Source: a bacterium (GTDB lineage: Bacteria; Oederibacteriota; CAKKQC01). From it: a DNA stretch of 64,000 nucleotides. Positions 39,042 through 49,434 of this stretch are shown here, one piece after another (position 1 is the first letter of the stretch; every line of letters starts with the position of its first letter). The stretch lies in NCBI GenBank assembly GCA_919901855.1, contig CAKKQC010000010.1, forward strand, positions 158,865 to 222,864, read 5' to 3'. Made by a program: the position numbers and the translations under genes. Under the pieces are notes generated by a model. That model was given only the letters and a program-made list of their open reading frames with translations, did no database searches and had not been told where the DNA came from.

Positions 39042-41339
39042 TTGAACGCACCGGCGGCTGGCGGGACGGTGGTCGACGAGGAGGTGCTCCGGCACGTCCA
39101 CCTCACCACCTGGTTCGATCTCGTGGGGGAGATGGAGAAGGCGACCAGTTGGGGCCGCCGTTCCTCGCTCTGGCCCTTCGGGTTCGGGCTCGCCTGCTGC
39201 GCGATCGAGACGATGGCCGTCGGGGCGGCCCGGTACGACCTGGCCCGGTTCGGCGCCGAGGTGGCCCGCGCGACCCCGCGGCAGGCGGACCTCATGATGG
39301 TCTCGGGCACCGTGACCAAGAAGATGGCGCCCGTGATCGTCCGCCTCTTCAACCAGATGGCCGAGCCCAAGTACGTGATTTCGATGGGCGCCTGCTCGAA
39401 CGGCGGGGGGCCGTTCAAGGAAGGGTACAACGTCCTGTCGGGGGTCGAGGAGTTCCTCCCCGTCGACGTCTACATCCGCGGCTGCCCTCCCACGCCCCAG
39501 GCCTTCCTGCACGGGCTGATGGAGCTTCAGAAGAAGATCGATGGCGAGTCCTACATCCGGAACTGGAAGCTCAAGCGCCGCCCCGAGATCCCGGTGCCGA
39601 TCCTGGGCCCGGACCTCGTGGACGTCCGGCGGGCGGGTGAGATCCGGGACAAGAGCGCGGCGGCCGCGGCTCGGCCCGCGAAGCCAGCTCCGGCGGGCCG
39701 CCCCGCGCCGACGACCGGGGACGCCATGGTCGTGGATGCGGCGGCTTGGGGTTCCACGGCCAGGTCGTTGCGCGACGAGCAGGGGTACGACTACCTCTCG
39801 AACCTGACGTGCACGGACTTCACCGACGCCTTCGAGGTGGTCTACCACCTGCACCGGACCGGCCCGGGGGGACCGCGGCTGGCGGTCAAGGTCCGGGCGG
39901 ATCGTGCGCGTCCCGAGATTCCGTCGGCTTGTCCGGTGTGGGCGGGCGCGGAGCTCCAGGAGCGCGAGGTGTTCGACCTGATGGGCGTGACGTTCACGGG
40001 TCATCCGAATCTCAAGCGCATCTTCATGTGGGACGGGTTCGTGGGGCATCCGCTGCGCAAGGACTGGACGGAAGCCTACTACGAGGAAGAGCACAAGTCG
40101 TTCGCCAGCCGGTGGCGGGAGGGCGCGTACTCGAGCGCCGAGTCGCGGAGCGCGTGGGGCCGGAATGTCGCGTACCCCGCGGGCTTCGACGCGACGGAAC
40201 TCGCGGCGCCCGAGCCGGTCGAGACCCCCGGGAATGTCGACAAGCGCCAGATGCTGGTGTCGGTCGGCCCGCAGCACCCGTCGACCCACGGGGTTTTCCA
40301 GATGCGGCTGCTGCTCGACGGCGAGCGCGTGCTCGCGCTGGAGCCCGTGCTCGGGTACCTGCACCGCAACCACGAGAAGATCGGCGAGCGGAACACGTAC
40401 CTGATGAACATGCCGTACACGGACCGGCTGGACTACCTGACCTCGATGGCGAACAACCTCGCGTATGCGGTGGCGGTCGAGCGGTTGTGCGGCATGAAGG
40501 TGCCCGAGCGGGCGGAGTACATCCGGGTGATCATGGCGGAGCTGACCAGGGTCATGAGCCACCTGATGGCGATCGGGTTCCTCCTCAACGAGATGGGGGC
40601 GATGTGGACGCCGGCCATGTACGCGCTGGAGGAGCGGGAGCTCATCCTGGACCTTTTCGAAATGGCCTCGGGGTCGCGGATGATGTGCAACTACATGCGC
40701 TTCTCCGGCGTCGTGGCCGACCTCCCCGGGGAGTTCATGCCTCTGGCCACCCGGCTCATCAACGAGCGGCTCCCGCGGACCGCGGACCAGGTGGACCGGT
40801 TCCTCACGGGCAGCGAGATCGTGCGCGCCCGGTGCCAGGGCGTGGGGGTCCTGTCCCGCGAGCGCGCGATCAATGCCAGCGCCTCGGGGCCCGTCCTGCG
40901 CGCCTCGGGGGTCTCCTATGACGTCCGCCGGGCGGCGCCGTATTCCATCTACGACCGGTTCCAGTTCGACGTCCCGACCTTCCCGGGCGGGGACGTCTAC
41001 GACCGGTACCGCCAGCGGCTGGCCGAGATCCGCGAGTCGCTGCGGATCCTCCAGCAGGCGGTCAAGGGCCTGCCGGCCGCGGGGCCGGTCATCGACAAGA
41101 AGCAGTACCTGGTCCGGCCGCCGGAGGGCGAGATCTACAGCGCCTGCGAGAATCCCAAGGGCGAGCTCGGCTTCTACCTGGTCTCGGACGGGGGCATGTC
41201 CCCGTACCGGTACCACGTGCGCTCCCCCAGCTACATCAACCTGACCGCGCTCGAGTCCATGTGCCGCGGCCACCTGATCGCGGACGCCGTTCTCATCCTC
41301 GGCTCCATCGACATCGTGATGGGGGAGGTGGACCGGTGA
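39042..41339 (+). CDS. nuoBCD: Complex I subunit B-C-D triple fusion
   Basis: One 765-residue polypeptide joining three complex I subunits of the membrane-facing connecting module. TTG 39042 is preceded by a perfect AAGGAGG at 39031-39037 and gives a normal NuoB N-terminus; ATG 38964 lies upstream without such a site. Residues ~1-185 are NuoB with its N2-cluster Cys ([25 protein letters not shown]). A Lys/Ala/Pro linker (~residues 200-230) leads to NuoC ([20 protein letters not shown], residues ~235-350), and ~370-765 is NuoD, the quinone-site subunit ([20 protein letters not shown], ending [11 protein letters not shown]). NuoCD fusions are common; the triple fusion is rarer. GTGA overlap leads to nuoI. 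Confidence 0.93.
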   Translation: MNAPAAGGTVVDEEVLRHVHLTTWFDLVGEMEKATSWGRRSSLWPFGFGLACCAIETMAVGAARYDLARFGAEVARATPRQADLMMVSGTVTKKMAPVIVRLFNQMAEPKYVISMGACSNGGGPFKEGYNVLSGVEEFLPVDVYIRGCPPTPQAFLHGLMELQKKIDGESYIRNWKLKRRPEIPVPILGPDLVDVRRAGEIRDKSAAAAARPAKPAPAGRPAPTTGDAMVVDAAAWGSTARSLRDEQGYDYLSNLTCTDFTDAFEVVYHLHRTGPGGPRLAVKVRADRARPEIPSACPVWAGAELQEREVFDLMGVTFTGHPNLKRIFMWDGFVGHPLRKDWTEAYYEEEHKSFASRWREGAYSSAESRSAWGRNVAYPAGFDATELAAPEPVETPGNVDKRQMLVSVGPQHPSTHGVFQMRLLLDGERVLALEPVLGYLHRNHEKIGERNTYLMNMPYTDRLDYLTSMANNLAYAVAVERLCGMKVPERAEYIRVIMAELTRVMSHLMAIGFLLNEMGAMWTPAMYALEERELILDLFEMASGSRMMCNYMRFSGVVADLPGEFMPLATRLINERLPRTADQVDRFLTGSEIVRARCQGVGVLSRERAINASASGPVLRASGVSYDVRRAAPYSIYDRFQFDVPTFPGGDVYDRYRQRLAEIRESLRILQQAVKGLPAAGPVIDKKQYLVRPPEGEIYSACENPKGELGFYLVSDGGMSPYRYHVRSPSYINLTALESMCRGHLIADAVLILGSIDIVMGEVDR

Positions 41340-41956
41340 AGTTCCTGGGCTACCACGTCGCCAAGGGGATGCTGGTCACGATCTCGCGCTTCGCCAACAC
41401 CTACGTCCAGGGTGTCCGGCGGACGCTCCGTATGGCGCCCGGAAGCGGCGGCCCGGGGTCGCAGGGCATATTCACGGTCCAGTACCCGGAGCAGCGGCTG
41501 CCGGTGCCGGAGCGGTTCCGGGTCCTGCCCGTCCTGATCCGCGAGGAGGCCACCGGCAAGATCCGCTGCACGGCCTGCGGGATCTGCACCAAGGTCTGCC
41601 CGACGCAGTGCATCTGGATCGTGCAGGCGAAGGGCGAGGACGGCAAGACGAAGAACGCCCCCGAGTCCTTTTGCATCGAGCCGAACGTTTGCATGAACTG
41701 CGGCCTCTGCGCCGAGTACTGCCCGTTCAACGCCATCAAGATGGACGTCAAGTTCGAGCTCGCCGAGTACCGGCGCCAGGAGGTCCTGCGGCTCGAAGAC
41801 CTCCTCGTGTCCAGCGAGTACTACGACCGGACGCACCCCCAGGCGACGGCCGAGGCGGCGGCCGCGGCCGCGGCGAAGGCGGCGGCGAAGGCGGCGGCCG
41901 CGGCGGCGCCGACGCCGGCAACGCCGGCGCCCGGAGGTACCCATGCTGCCGGCTGA
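41336..41956 (+). CDS. nuoI: Complex I subunit I (ferredoxin-like)
   Basis: 206-residue peripheral subunit carrying two 4Fe-4S clusters (N6a, N6b) that pass electrons to NuoB. Motifs [15 protein letters not shown] and [15 protein letters not shown] are intact. GTG 41336 overlaps the nuoBCD stop, with GGGGGAGG just upstream. The C-terminal ~40 residues are an unusual Ala/Lys/Pro-rich tail, probably disordered, which overlaps the start of nuoA by 14 bp. It is placed here before the membrane subunits, not after nuoH. Confidence 0.93.
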   Translation: MKFLGYHVAKGMLVTISRFANTYVQGVRRTLRMAPGSGGPGSQGIFTVQYPEQRLPVPERFRVLPVLIREEATGKIRCTACGICTKVCPTQCIWIVQAKGEDGKTKNAPESFCIEPNVCMNCGLCAEYCPFNAIKMDVKFELAEYRRQEVLRLEDLLVSSEYYDRTHPQATAEAAAAAAAKAAAKAAAAAAPTPATPAPGGTHAAG

Positions 41957-42305
41957 TCCGCGCGCCGTCATCGCGATCGCGGCCGTGCTGGCGGTGCTGG
42001 CCATGGCCGTGCCCCTGGTGTTCGCGAAGCTCGTGTCCCCGCGCAACCCGGGCCGGGAGAAGCAGCGGCCGTACGAGTGCGGCGTGGTCGAGGCGGGGGA
42101 TTCGTGGAAGCAGGTCCGGATCCAGTACTACATGTACGCCCTGGTCTTCCTCGTGTTCGACGTGGAAGTCCTGTTCCTGTATCCCTGGGCGGTGGCGTTC
42201 AAGGAGGCGGGGCTCATCGGGCTCGCCGAGATGTTCGTGTTCATCGGGCTGCTCGTGGTGGCCTGGGCCTACGCGCTCAAGCACCGCGCCCTGGAATGGG
42301 AGTAG
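41943..42305 (+). CDS. nuoA: Complex I subunit A
   Basis: 120-residue membrane subunit with three helices. The family hallmark RPYECGVVEAGD, with the Cys-containing loop beside the quinone tunnel, and FLVFDVEVLFLYPWAV with conserved acidic residues are both present. Begins inside the nuoI tail. Confidence 0.93.
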   Translation: MLPADPRAVIAIAAVLAVLAMAVPLVFAKLVSPRNPGREKQRPYECGVVEAGDSWKQVRIQYYMYALVFLVFDVEVLFLYPWAVAFKEAGLIGLAEMFVFIGLLVVAWAYALKHRALEWE

Positions 42306-42311
42306 GCGGCC

Positions 42312-43466
42312 ATGGGTGAGACCCTGTTCCTCGACCTCAAGGACTTCGCCCTCGCGGTGGCGGCGGCGCTCCTGCCCGGCGGGCTCCTCGCCTCGGTGTC
42401 CGCCCTGATCTCGGCGGGCGCGGTCCTCGTGGTCGCGCCGGTCACGATGATGTTCCTGACCTGGGTCGAACGGAAGGGCGTGGGACGGTTCCAGGACCGG
42501 TACGGCCCCAACCGCGTCGGCCCGTTCGGGGTCCTCCAGCCGATCGCCGACGGGATCAAGATGATCCTCAAGGAGGACATCATCCCGGACGGGAGCGACC
42601 GGCTCCTGCACAACATCATGCCCGTCCTCGCCGCGGCGCCCGTGTTCCTGCTCTTCCTGGTCCTCCCGTTCGGGCGCGGCATGGTGGCCGCCGACCTGAA
42701 CGTCGGGGTCCTGTTCTTCCTCTGCATCTCCTCGATGCAGTCGCCCATGATCATCTCGGCGGGTCTGGGGGCGCGGAGCAAGTACTCGGTCCTGGGCAGC
42801 ATGCGCGCGGTCGTGCAGGTGCTTTCCTACGAGATCCCGATGGTGATCGTCATCGTGGCCGTCGTCATGACGGCGGGCTCCATGTCCACCTCCGAAATCG
42901 TGGCCGCGCAGGTCCGGGACGGCTGGTTCGTGCTGACGCCGTGGGGGGCCTTCGGGTTCATCGTCTTCCTGATCGCGGCGACGGCGGAGGCGAACCGCTC
43001 GCCGTTCGACATGTCCGAAGCCGAGTCCGAGCTGGTCGCCGGCTTCCACACCGAGTACTCGGGGTTCAAGTTCGCGCTCTTCCAGATGGCCGAGTTCCTC
43101 AGCGCCTTCGCGTCGGCCGGCCTGGCGGCCACCCTCTTCCTCGGCGGCTGGCAGGGCCCCGGCTTCCTGCCGTCCTGGGCCTGGTTCGGGGCCAAGGCCC
43201 TGGGCGTGTACTTCGTCCTGGTCTGGTTCCGGGCCACGCTGCCCCGGTTCCGCATCGACCAGCTCCTGGCGCTGGCGTGGAAGTTCCTGTTCCCCCTGAG
43301 CCTGCTCGTGGTCGTGGCGGCCGCCGCGTGGTACTTCATGCCGCTCCTCCCCGCGCTCGTGACCAACCTCGTCCTGCTCGTGGGTGGCTACGGGTTGTTG
43401 TCCTCCTGGATTCTTTCGGAGTTCATCCGCATGAACGCGCCGAGGGCGGTTCCCGATGCCCGCTGA
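42312..43466 (+). CDS. nuoH: Complex I subunit H
   Basis: 384-residue membrane subunit forming the quinone cavity and first half-channel. Signature stretches TWVERKGVGRFQDRYGPNRVGPFGVLQPIADGIKM and EANRSPFDMSEAESELVAGFHTEYSG are intact, including the acidic residues of the E-channel. Starts 6 bp after nuoA and ends 11 bp inside nuoJ. It is somewhat longer than the E. coli protein (325 residues). Confidence 0.95.
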   Translation: MGETLFLDLKDFALAVAAALLPGGLLASVSALISAGAVLVVAPVTMMFLTWVERKGVGRFQDRYGPNRVGPFGVLQPIADGIKMILKEDIIPDGSDRLLHNIMPVLAAAPVFLLFLVLPFGRGMVAADLNVGVLFFLCISSMQSPMIISAGLGARSKYSVLGSMRAVVQVLSYEIPMVIVIVAVVMTAGSMSTSEIVAAQVRDGWFVLTPWGAFGFIVFLIAATAEANRSPFDMSEAESELVAGFHTEYSGFKFALFQMAEFLSAFASAGLAATLFLGGWQGPGFLPSWAWFGAKALGVYFVLVWFRATLPRFRIDQLLALAWKFLFPLSLLVVVAAAAWYFMPLLPALVTNLVLLVGGYGLLSSWILSEFIRMNAPRAVPDAR

Positions 43467-43947
43467 CATCGCGTTCGCCATGCTGGGCGTCATGACAATC
43501 GGCGGCGCGCTCGTCGCCGTGGGGGCGGGCAACCTCTACCGGGCCGTGCTGGGGCTCATGCTCTGCCTGGTCGGAATGGCGGGCCTGTTCCTCCTCCAGC
43601 GCGCGGACTTCCTCGCGGTGGCGCAGGTCCTGATCTACGTCGGCGGCGTGGCCGTCCTGATCGTGTTCGCCGTCATCCTGACCGAGCGCGAGGGCGAGCC
43701 GCTCGCGGCCGCGGTCAATCCCCGCATGGTGCCCGCGGCCCTGATCCTGGGCGCCGGACTTACCGCCGTCCTCGTCTCCGTCCTGTGGCGGTCCACCCCG
43801 GCGGAATCCCCGGTGGCGGACGTCACCGCGCGGACATTGGCGGAGGCGCTCCTCAACCGCTACCTGGTCCCCTTCGAGGCCGTGTCCCTGCTGCTCCTCG
43901 CGGCGCTGGTGGGCGCGCTTCTGATCGCGAAGGAGAAGGAGTCATGA
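43456..43947 (+). CDS. nuoJ: Complex I subunit J
   Basis: 163-residue membrane subunit with five helices. The third helix region FLAVAQVLIYVGGVAVLIVFAVILT is diagnostic (the conserved Tyr/Gly kink). ATG 43456 lies inside the end of nuoH and the stop overlaps nuoK (ATGA). Confidence 0.93.
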   Translation: MPADIAFAMLGVMTIGGALVAVGAGNLYRAVLGLMLCLVGMAGLFLLQRADFLAVAQVLIYVGGVAVLIVFAVILTEREGEPLAAAVNPRMVPAALILGAGLTAVLVSVLWRSTPAESPVADVTARTLAEALLNRYLVPFEAVSLLLLAALVGALLIAKEKES

Positions 43948-44255
43948 TGGACGTCCGGTCGTTCGCCGTCATCGCTACGGTCGTGTTCGGCATCGGCGTC
44001 TACGGCGCGCTGGCGCGGCGGCACGCGATCGCGGTCATCATCGCGATCGAGCTCATGCTGAACGCGGCCGTGCTCAACTTCGTAAGTTTCTCGCGGCTCG
44101 CCGCCCCCGGGTCGGCCGTGTCGGGCCAGGTCTTCGCCGTCTTCATCATCACCGTCGCCGCGGCCGAGGCCATCGTCGCGCTCGCGCTCGTGCTCGCGCT
44201 CCACCGGGCGCTGAAGACCGCCCGGCTCGACCGGTTCAACATGCTCAAATGGTAG
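43944..44255 (+). CDS. nuoK: Complex I subunit K
   Basis: 103-residue three-helix membrane subunit. Conserved Glu residues are in place (AIIAIELMLNAAVLNFV, ITVAAAEAIVALALVLAL), which form part of the proton path. ATG 43944 overlaps the nuoJ stop after AAGGAG. The stop overlaps the nuoL start. Confidence 0.93.
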   Translation: MMDVRSFAVIATVVFGIGVYGALARRHAIAVIIAIELMLNAAVLNFVSFSRLAAPGSAVSGQVFAVFIITVAAAEAIVALALVLALHRALKTARLDRFNMLKW

Positions 44256-46123
44256 CCCCCGAGACCGCTCCCGCCTCCATGTTCCCGGGCATCCTGGCCC
44301 TGGTCCCGGCGCTGCCGTTCCTCGCGTTCGTCGTGATCGGGCTGGTGACGCGCCCCTGGCGGTGGCTGTCCGCGGGCGTCGCGATCGCGGCCATCTCCGT
44401 CGCCTTCCTCCTCTCCCTCGGCGCGCTGTCCTTCCTCCTCACGGCCGGGGCCGAGACGCCCCGGGTCGTGGAGTTGACGTGGCTGACGACCTCGACGCTC
44501 AACGCGCACATCGGCCTCAGGCTGGACGCGCTCTCAGGCATCATGCTCGTGGTCGTTACCACCGTGGCCCTGATGGTCCAGATCTACTCGCTCGGGTACA
44601 TGTCCGAAGAGCCGAGCCTGTCGCGGTACTACGCCTACCTGTCGCTCTTCTGCGCCTCCATGCTGGGCCTCGTCCTGGCCACGAACTTCCTCCAGTTGTA
44701 CGTCTGCTGGGAGCTGGTCGGCGTGTGCTCCTACCTCCTGATCGGGTTCTGGTACGACCGGCACGCGCCGGCGTTCGCGGCCAAGAAGGCCTTCGTGACG
44801 ACCCGGTTCGGCGACCTCGGCTTCCTGATCGGCCTCATCATGATCTGCACCGCCGCGGGCTCCTTCGACTTCGTCGAGATCCAGGCCAAGGTGGCGGCGG
44901 GCACGTGGACCGCGGGATGGCTGGGGACGGTCGCCGTGCTCCTGTTCTGCGGCGCGGCCGGGAAGAGCGCGCAGGTGCCCCTGCACGTGTGGCTGCCGGA
45001 CGCGATGGAGGGCCCCACCCCCGTCTCGGCGCTGATCCACGCCGCGACCATGGTCGCGGCCGGGGTCTACATGGTGGCGCGGCTGTTCTTCCTCTTCTCC
45101 GCCTCGCCGGACGCGATGCAGGTCGTCGCCGTGATCGGGGGCGTGACCGCGATCTTCGCGGCCCTGATCGCGCTCGTGCAGGACGACATCAAGCGGGTCC
45201 TCGCCTACTCGACCATCAGCCAGCTTGGCTACATGATGCTCGCGCTGGGCGTCGGGGGAATGGCGGCGGGCATGTTCCACCTGTTCACGCACGCCTTCTT
45301 CAAGGCCCTCCTGTTCCTCGGGGCGGGGTCCGTGATCCACGCCACGCACACGAACAACATGTGGGAGATGGGCGGGCTGCGGAAGAAGATGCCGTGGACG
45401 TTCTGGACCTTCGTCGCCGGATCGCTGGCGCTGGCCGGCGTGGCGCCGTTCGCCGGGTTCTTCAGCAAGGACGCGATCCTGCACCTCGTGATGGGGAAGA
45501 ACCTGTTCCTGTTCGCCCTGGCGGTGCTGGGCTCGCTCTGCACGGCGTTCTACATGACCCGGGTCATCTGCGTCACGTTCCTGGGCGAGGCCCGCGCCGC
45601 CTCCGGTCACGCGCACGAGTCCCCGTGGGTGATGCGGGTCCCGCTCGTGATCCTCGCGGTCCTGTCCGTCGTGGCCGGGTTCTGGCACGCCGGCTTCGAG
45701 AGACTCGTCCAGGGCGGCGAGGCGGAGGCCGAGGGGCTGAATCTCGGGTTCGCGGCCGTGACCCAGATGGTGCCGCTGGCCGGCATCCTGGCGGGGGTCA
45801 TGCTCTACGTGCTGAAGAGTCCCGATCCCGACGCGCTCGCCGTGCGGTTCGCGCCCCTGTACACGCTCCTCAAGCGGCGCTTCTACGTGGATGAGCTCTA
45901 CGACTGGATCATTGACCGCATCGTGCTCCGGTGCTCGGCCGGCCTGGCCTGGTTCGACCGGCACGTCGTGGACGGGGCGGTCAACGGGGTCGCCTGGCTG
46001 ACGCAGCAGACGGGGACCCAGCTCCGGTACGTTCAGACCGGCCGGGTCCAGCACTACGCCCTGGCCGTGTTCGGCGGCGCCGCGATCCTGCTCGCGATCG
46101 CGCACGTCGCGGGGGCGTTCTGA
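44249..46123 (+). CDS. nuoL: Complex I subunit L (antiporter-like)
   Basis: 624-residue proton-pumping subunit with about 15-16 helices and the long lateral C-terminal helix region. Family stretches include YVCWELVGVCSYLLIGFWY (pumping Glu), GKSAQVPLHVWLPDAMEGPT, HAATMVAAGVYMVARL and STISQLGYMMLALG. ATG 44249 overlaps the nuoK stop; ATG 44279 is a possible alternative. Confidence 0.95.
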   Translation: MVAPETAPASMFPGILALVPALPFLAFVVIGLVTRPWRWLSAGVAIAAISVAFLLSLGALSFLLTAGAETPRVVELTWLTTSTLNAHIGLRLDALSGIMLVVVTTVALMVQIYSLGYMSEEPSLSRYYAYLSLFCASMLGLVLATNFLQLYVCWELVGVCSYLLIGFWYDRHAPAFAAKKAFVTTRFGDLGFLIGLIMICTAAGSFDFVEIQAKVAAGTWTAGWLGTVAVLLFCGAAGKSAQVPLHVWLPDAMEGPTPVSALIHAATMVAAGVYMVARLFFLFSASPDAMQVVAVIGGVTAIFAALIALVQDDIKRVLAYSTISQLGYMMLALGVGGMAAGMFHLFTHAFFKALLFLGAGSVIHATHTNNMWEMGGLRKKMPWTFWTFVAGSLALAGVAPFAGFFSKDAILHLVMGKNLFLFALAVLGSLCTAFYMTRVICVTFLGEARAASGHAHESPWVMRVPLVILAVLSVVAGFWHAGFERLVQGGEAEAEGLNLGFAAVTQMVPLAGILAGVMLYVLKSPDPDALAVRFAPLYTLLKRRFYVDELYDWIIDRIVLRCSAGLAWFDRHVVDGAVNGVAWLTQQTGTQLRYVQTGRVQHYALAVFGGAAILLAIAHVAGAF

Positions 46124-46125
46124 CC

Positions 46126-47682
46126 GTGGCCGCCGTGTCGTTCACCGTGATCGGGCTCGTGCTGGCGGCGCTGGCCGGCTTCTTCGGCTACCAGGCGGCC
46201 ACCGCGACCCCGTTCTGGCTCACCGACGTCATGGTGCTGCCGCTGGCGGGCGGACTGATCATCATGGCGCTTCAGGACAAATACGCGCGGATGACGAAGT
46301 GGATCGCGGCCGCGTTCTCGCTGCCCGCGATGCTCATGTGCATCGGGCTGGCCCTGGCCTTCCGCATCGACGGAGCCGGGGGCTACCAGTTCGCCGAGCA
46401 CGCGAGCTGGACGCCCGCCCTCGGCATCAGCTACTCGCTGGCCGTCGACGGGATCGGCACGGCCATGTTCCTGCTCACGGGGGTGATCATCTTCGCCGGG
46501 TGCCTGGCGTCCTGGAGCGTCGAGCACCGGGTGCGCGAGTTCTACGCGCTCCTGCTCCTCCTGACTTCCGGCGTCTTCGGCGTGTTCGCCGCGCGCGACC
46601 TGTTCCTCTTCTTCCTGTTCTACGAGGTCGCCGTGCTGCCCATGTACCTCCTGATCGGGATCTGGGGGACCGGGCCCAAGGAGTACTCGGCCATGAAGCT
46701 CACGCTCTACCTGCTCCTGGGGAGCGCCTTCATGCTGGTCGGGTTCCTCGCCCTCTACTTCGCCTCGGGCGTCACCCCGCTCACGTTCGACATGGACACG
46801 ATGCTCAAGACGGCCTACTCGCCCGGGTTCCAGAAGCTCTTCTTCCCGTTCCTCTTCCTCGGGTTCGGGATCCTGGCCGGGTTCTGGCCCCTGCACACGT
46901 GGTCGCCGGACGGCCACGCCTCCGCCCCGACCGCGGTGTCCATGCTCCACGCGGGCGTGCTCATGAAGCTGGGCGCCTTCGGGATCATCCGGGTGGCCGT
47001 CGAGCTGCTGCCCATCGGGGCGCACGCGTGGCTGCCCTACTTCGCCGTCTTCACGATCGTGAACATCACCTACGGCGCCCTGGTCGCGATGTCGCAGACG
47101 GACCTCAAGTACGTGATCGCCTACTCGTCGGTGTCGCACATGGGGATCGTCGTGCTGGGCATCTGCACCCTCACGGACGCCGGGCTGAACGGGGCCGTGT
47201 TCCAGATGTTCTCGCACGGCATCATGACGGGGCTGTTCTTCGCGCTCGTCGGATTCACGTACGGCCGGACGCACACGCGGATCATCGCCGACTTCGGGGG
47301 GCTGGGGAAGCGCATGCCGGTGCTGGCGACCTTCTTCACCATCGGCGGGCTCGCGTCGCTCGGGCTGCCCGGGCTCTCGGGGTTCGTCGCCGAGTTCATG
47401 GTGTTCCTGGGCGCCTGGCGGTTCAACCCCGTTCTCGCGGTCATCGCCGCGGCCGGCATCGTGTTCACGGCCGCGTACGTCCTCCGGGTCCTCCAGCGCT
47501 GCTTCTGGGGCCCGCTCAACCCGCACTTCGCGGACATCACGGACGCGAACCGCGTCGAGATTCTCTGCCTGACCATCCTCGCGGCGTGCCTGATCCTGTT
47601 CGGCATGTACCCGCGGCCGCTCGTGAGCCTGATCAACTCGGGCGTCGTCGGCGTCCTCGCCCGCGTGGGCGGGGGGGGATGA
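46126..47682 (+). CDS. nuoM: Complex I subunit M (antiporter-like)
   Basis: 518-residue proton-pumping subunit with about 14 helices. Motifs: FLFYEVAVLPMYLLIGIWG (pumping Glu), WPLHTWSPDGHASAPTAVSM, HAGVLMKLGAFGIIRV, YSSVSHMGIVVLGI. GTG 46126 comes 2 bp after the nuoL stop; the longer frame upstream is a shadow of nuoL. Confidence 0.95.
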   Translation: MAAVSFTVIGLVLAALAGFFGYQAATATPFWLTDVMVLPLAGGLIIMALQDKYARMTKWIAAAFSLPAMLMCIGLALAFRIDGAGGYQFAEHASWTPALGISYSLAVDGIGTAMFLLTGVIIFAGCLASWSVEHRVREFYALLLLLTSGVFGVFAARDLFLFFLFYEVAVLPMYLLIGIWGTGPKEYSAMKLTLYLLLGSAFMLVGFLALYFASGVTPLTFDMDTMLKTAYSPGFQKLFFPFLFLGFGILAGFWPLHTWSPDGHASAPTAVSMLHAGVLMKLGAFGIIRVAVELLPIGAHAWLPYFAVFTIVNITYGALVAMSQTDLKYVIAYSSVSHMGIVVLGICTLTDAGLNGAVFQMFSHGIMTGLFFALVGFTYGRTHTRIIADFGGLGKRMPVLATFFTIGGLASLGLPGLSGFVAEFMVFLGAWRFNPVLAVIAAAGIVFTAAYVLRVLQRCFWGPLNPHFADITDANRVEILCLTILAACLILFGMYPRPLVSLINSGVVGVLARVGGGG

Positions 47683-47689
47683 GGCCCCG

Positions 47690-49141
47690 ATGAACGGATT
47701 CATGCAGGCCGTCGATTGGAGCGTCTTCCGGGACGAGGGGATCCTCCTCGCCGCGCTGGGCGTCATGCTGGCGGTCGATCTCGTCCGGCCGCGCGGCCGC
47801 CCGTCGCCCTCCGGCTGGATCCTGCTGGCGGGGTCGGTTCTCGCCCTGCTCGCCGGGGTGCTGCGGCCCGTCCCCGACGCCTCCCTGTGGGACGGCGCGT
47901 ATGTCGTGGACGCCCTCGCCCGGTACTTCAAGGCGCTCTTCCTGCTGGCGCTGGCCCTGGCGACCCTGGCGTCGTTCCGGTACATGCAGGCCAAGGCCTG
48001 GCGGGGGGAGTTCAACCTCATGCTTGGCGTCTCCACGGTGGGCATGATGCTCCTGGTCGGGGCCGGGGACCTGGTCTCGCTCTTCGTGTCGCTGGAGCTG
48101 GTCTCGATCTCCCTGTACGTGGCCGCGTCCCTCGCGCGGGACGAGGTGACGTCCCAGGAGGCGGGGCTCAAGTATCTCCTGGTGGGGGCCTTCTCCACCG
48201 CGCTCTTCATCTTCGGGATGTCCTTCGTGTACGCGGGCTGCGGGTCGACGTCGCTCGCAGCCATCCGGGCCGCGATCGGTACCGGACCGGGTCACCCCCT
48301 TGCCGTCGCCGGCGTCGTGCTCATGCTCGCCGGGCTCGGGTTCAAGATCGCGGCGGTCCCGTTCCACATGTGGGCCCCCGACGTCTACCAGGGCGGCCCG
48401 ACCCCGATGGTCGCGTTCGCCTCGGTGGCTTCCAAAGCCGCCGGGTTCGCGATCATGATCCGCCTGCTGGTTGGGACCATGGCCGGCCTCTCGGGCGTGT
48501 GGATCCCGCTGCTGTGCGTCATGGCCGTGGCGACGATGACGGTCGGGAGCTTCGCGGCGATCCCCCAGACGAACATCAGGCGCCTGCTGGCGTACTCGTC
48601 GATCGCCCAGGCCGGGTACGTCCTGATCGGGATCGTGGCGGGGACGCCGCGGGGCGTGTCCGCGGTCCTGTTCTATCTCCTCGTCTACCTGTTCACCAAC
48701 CTCGCCGCCTTCATCTCGGTCCTGATCGTGTCGCGCCACGCCGGCAACGACGAGATCGCCAGCTACGCGGGGCTGGCGCAGCGCTCGCCCCTGCTGGCGC
48801 TGGCGTTCATGCTGGCCCTGTTGTCGCTGGCGGGGATTCCTCCGCTGGGGGGATTCGTGGGCAAGCTCTACCTGTTCGCCTCGGCCATGGAAGTATCCAC
48901 ACGCCTCCTCTGGCTGGTGGTCGTGGGCGCAACTCTGTCGATCGTCTCGCTGTTCTACTACCTGATGGTCATCCGGCAGATGTATATCGAGGCGCCCCGG
49001 GAGCCGGGGGCCATTCCGGTGGGGCCCGCGGCCACGATCGCCCTCCTGTGCTGCATCGCGGGCATGGTCGTGACCGGGATCTGGCCCAACGGCGTGCTGG
49101 ACCTGACCATCGCCGTCGCCGGCCCGCTGGTCGGTCACTGA
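47690..49141 (+). CDS. nuoN: Complex I subunit N (antiporter-like)
   Basis: 483-residue proton-pumping subunit. Motifs: FVSLELVSISLYVAASLAR, KIAAVPFHMWAPDVYQGGPT, FASVASKAAGFAIMIRL, LLAYSSIAQAGYVLIG. It is the last complex I gene; no nuoE, nuoF or nuoG follows, and molybdopterin genes begin after about 50 bp. Confidence 0.95.
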   Translation: MNGFMQAVDWSVFRDEGILLAALGVMLAVDLVRPRGRPSPSGWILLAGSVLALLAGVLRPVPDASLWDGAYVVDALARYFKALFLLALALATLASFRYMQAKAWRGEFNLMLGVSTVGMMLLVGAGDLVSLFVSLELVSISLYVAASLARDEVTSQEAGLKYLLVGAFSTALFIFGMSFVYAGCGSTSLAAIRAAIGTGPGHPLAVAGVVLMLAGLGFKIAAVPFHMWAPDVYQGGPTPMVAFASVASKAAGFAIMIRLLVGTMAGLSGVWIPLLCVMAVATMTVGSFAAIPQTNIRRLLAYSSIAQAGYVLIGIVAGTPRGVSAVLFYLLVYLFTNLAAFISVLIVSRHAGNDEIASYAGLAQRSPLLALAFMLALLSLAGIPPLGGFVGKLYLFASAMEVSTRLLWLVVVGATLSIVSLFYYLMVIRQMYIEAPREPGAIPVGPAATIALLCCIAGMVVTGIWPNGVLDLTIAVAGPLVGH

Positions 49142-49193
49142 GGAGGCCGGCTTGTCACTCTCGCTGCTCCTGGAAGATACTGGGAACAGGCTG

Positions 49194-49433
49194 ATGAAGG
49201 TGAACATCGTCGTATTCGGCCGGCTCAAGGACCGGTTCGGGGGGCGCTCGAGCCTCGAGATCACGATGGTGGATCCCGCCAAACTGCGCCAGGCGATCCG
49301 CGCCGTCGAGGCCGGGGGCGAGCCCCTCGGCGCCGACGTGGCGGTGGCCGTGAACGGCAGGATCGTGCGCGGCGACGCGGACCTCCAGGACGGGGACGAG
49401 GTGCTCCTGCTCCCGCCCGTCAGCGGCGGGTGA
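49194..49433 (+). CDS. moaD: Molybdopterin synthase small subunit
   Basis: 79-residue ubiquitin-like sulfur carrier that ends in the required Gly-Gly (PPVSGG). It donates sulfur to precursor Z with MoaE. ATG 49194 gives the usual MKVNIVVFGRLKD start. A TTG at 49152 with a well-spaced AGGAGG (49141-49146) is a real alternative and would add 14 residues; TTG starts with strong ribosome sites are used elsewhere here (nuoBCD). One base separates its stop from the moaE start. Confidence 0.88.
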   Translation: MKVNIVVFGRLKDRFGGRSSLEITMVDPAKLRQAIRAVEAGGEPLGADVAVAVNGRIVRGDADLQDGDEVLLLPPVSGG

Positions 49434-49434
49434 G

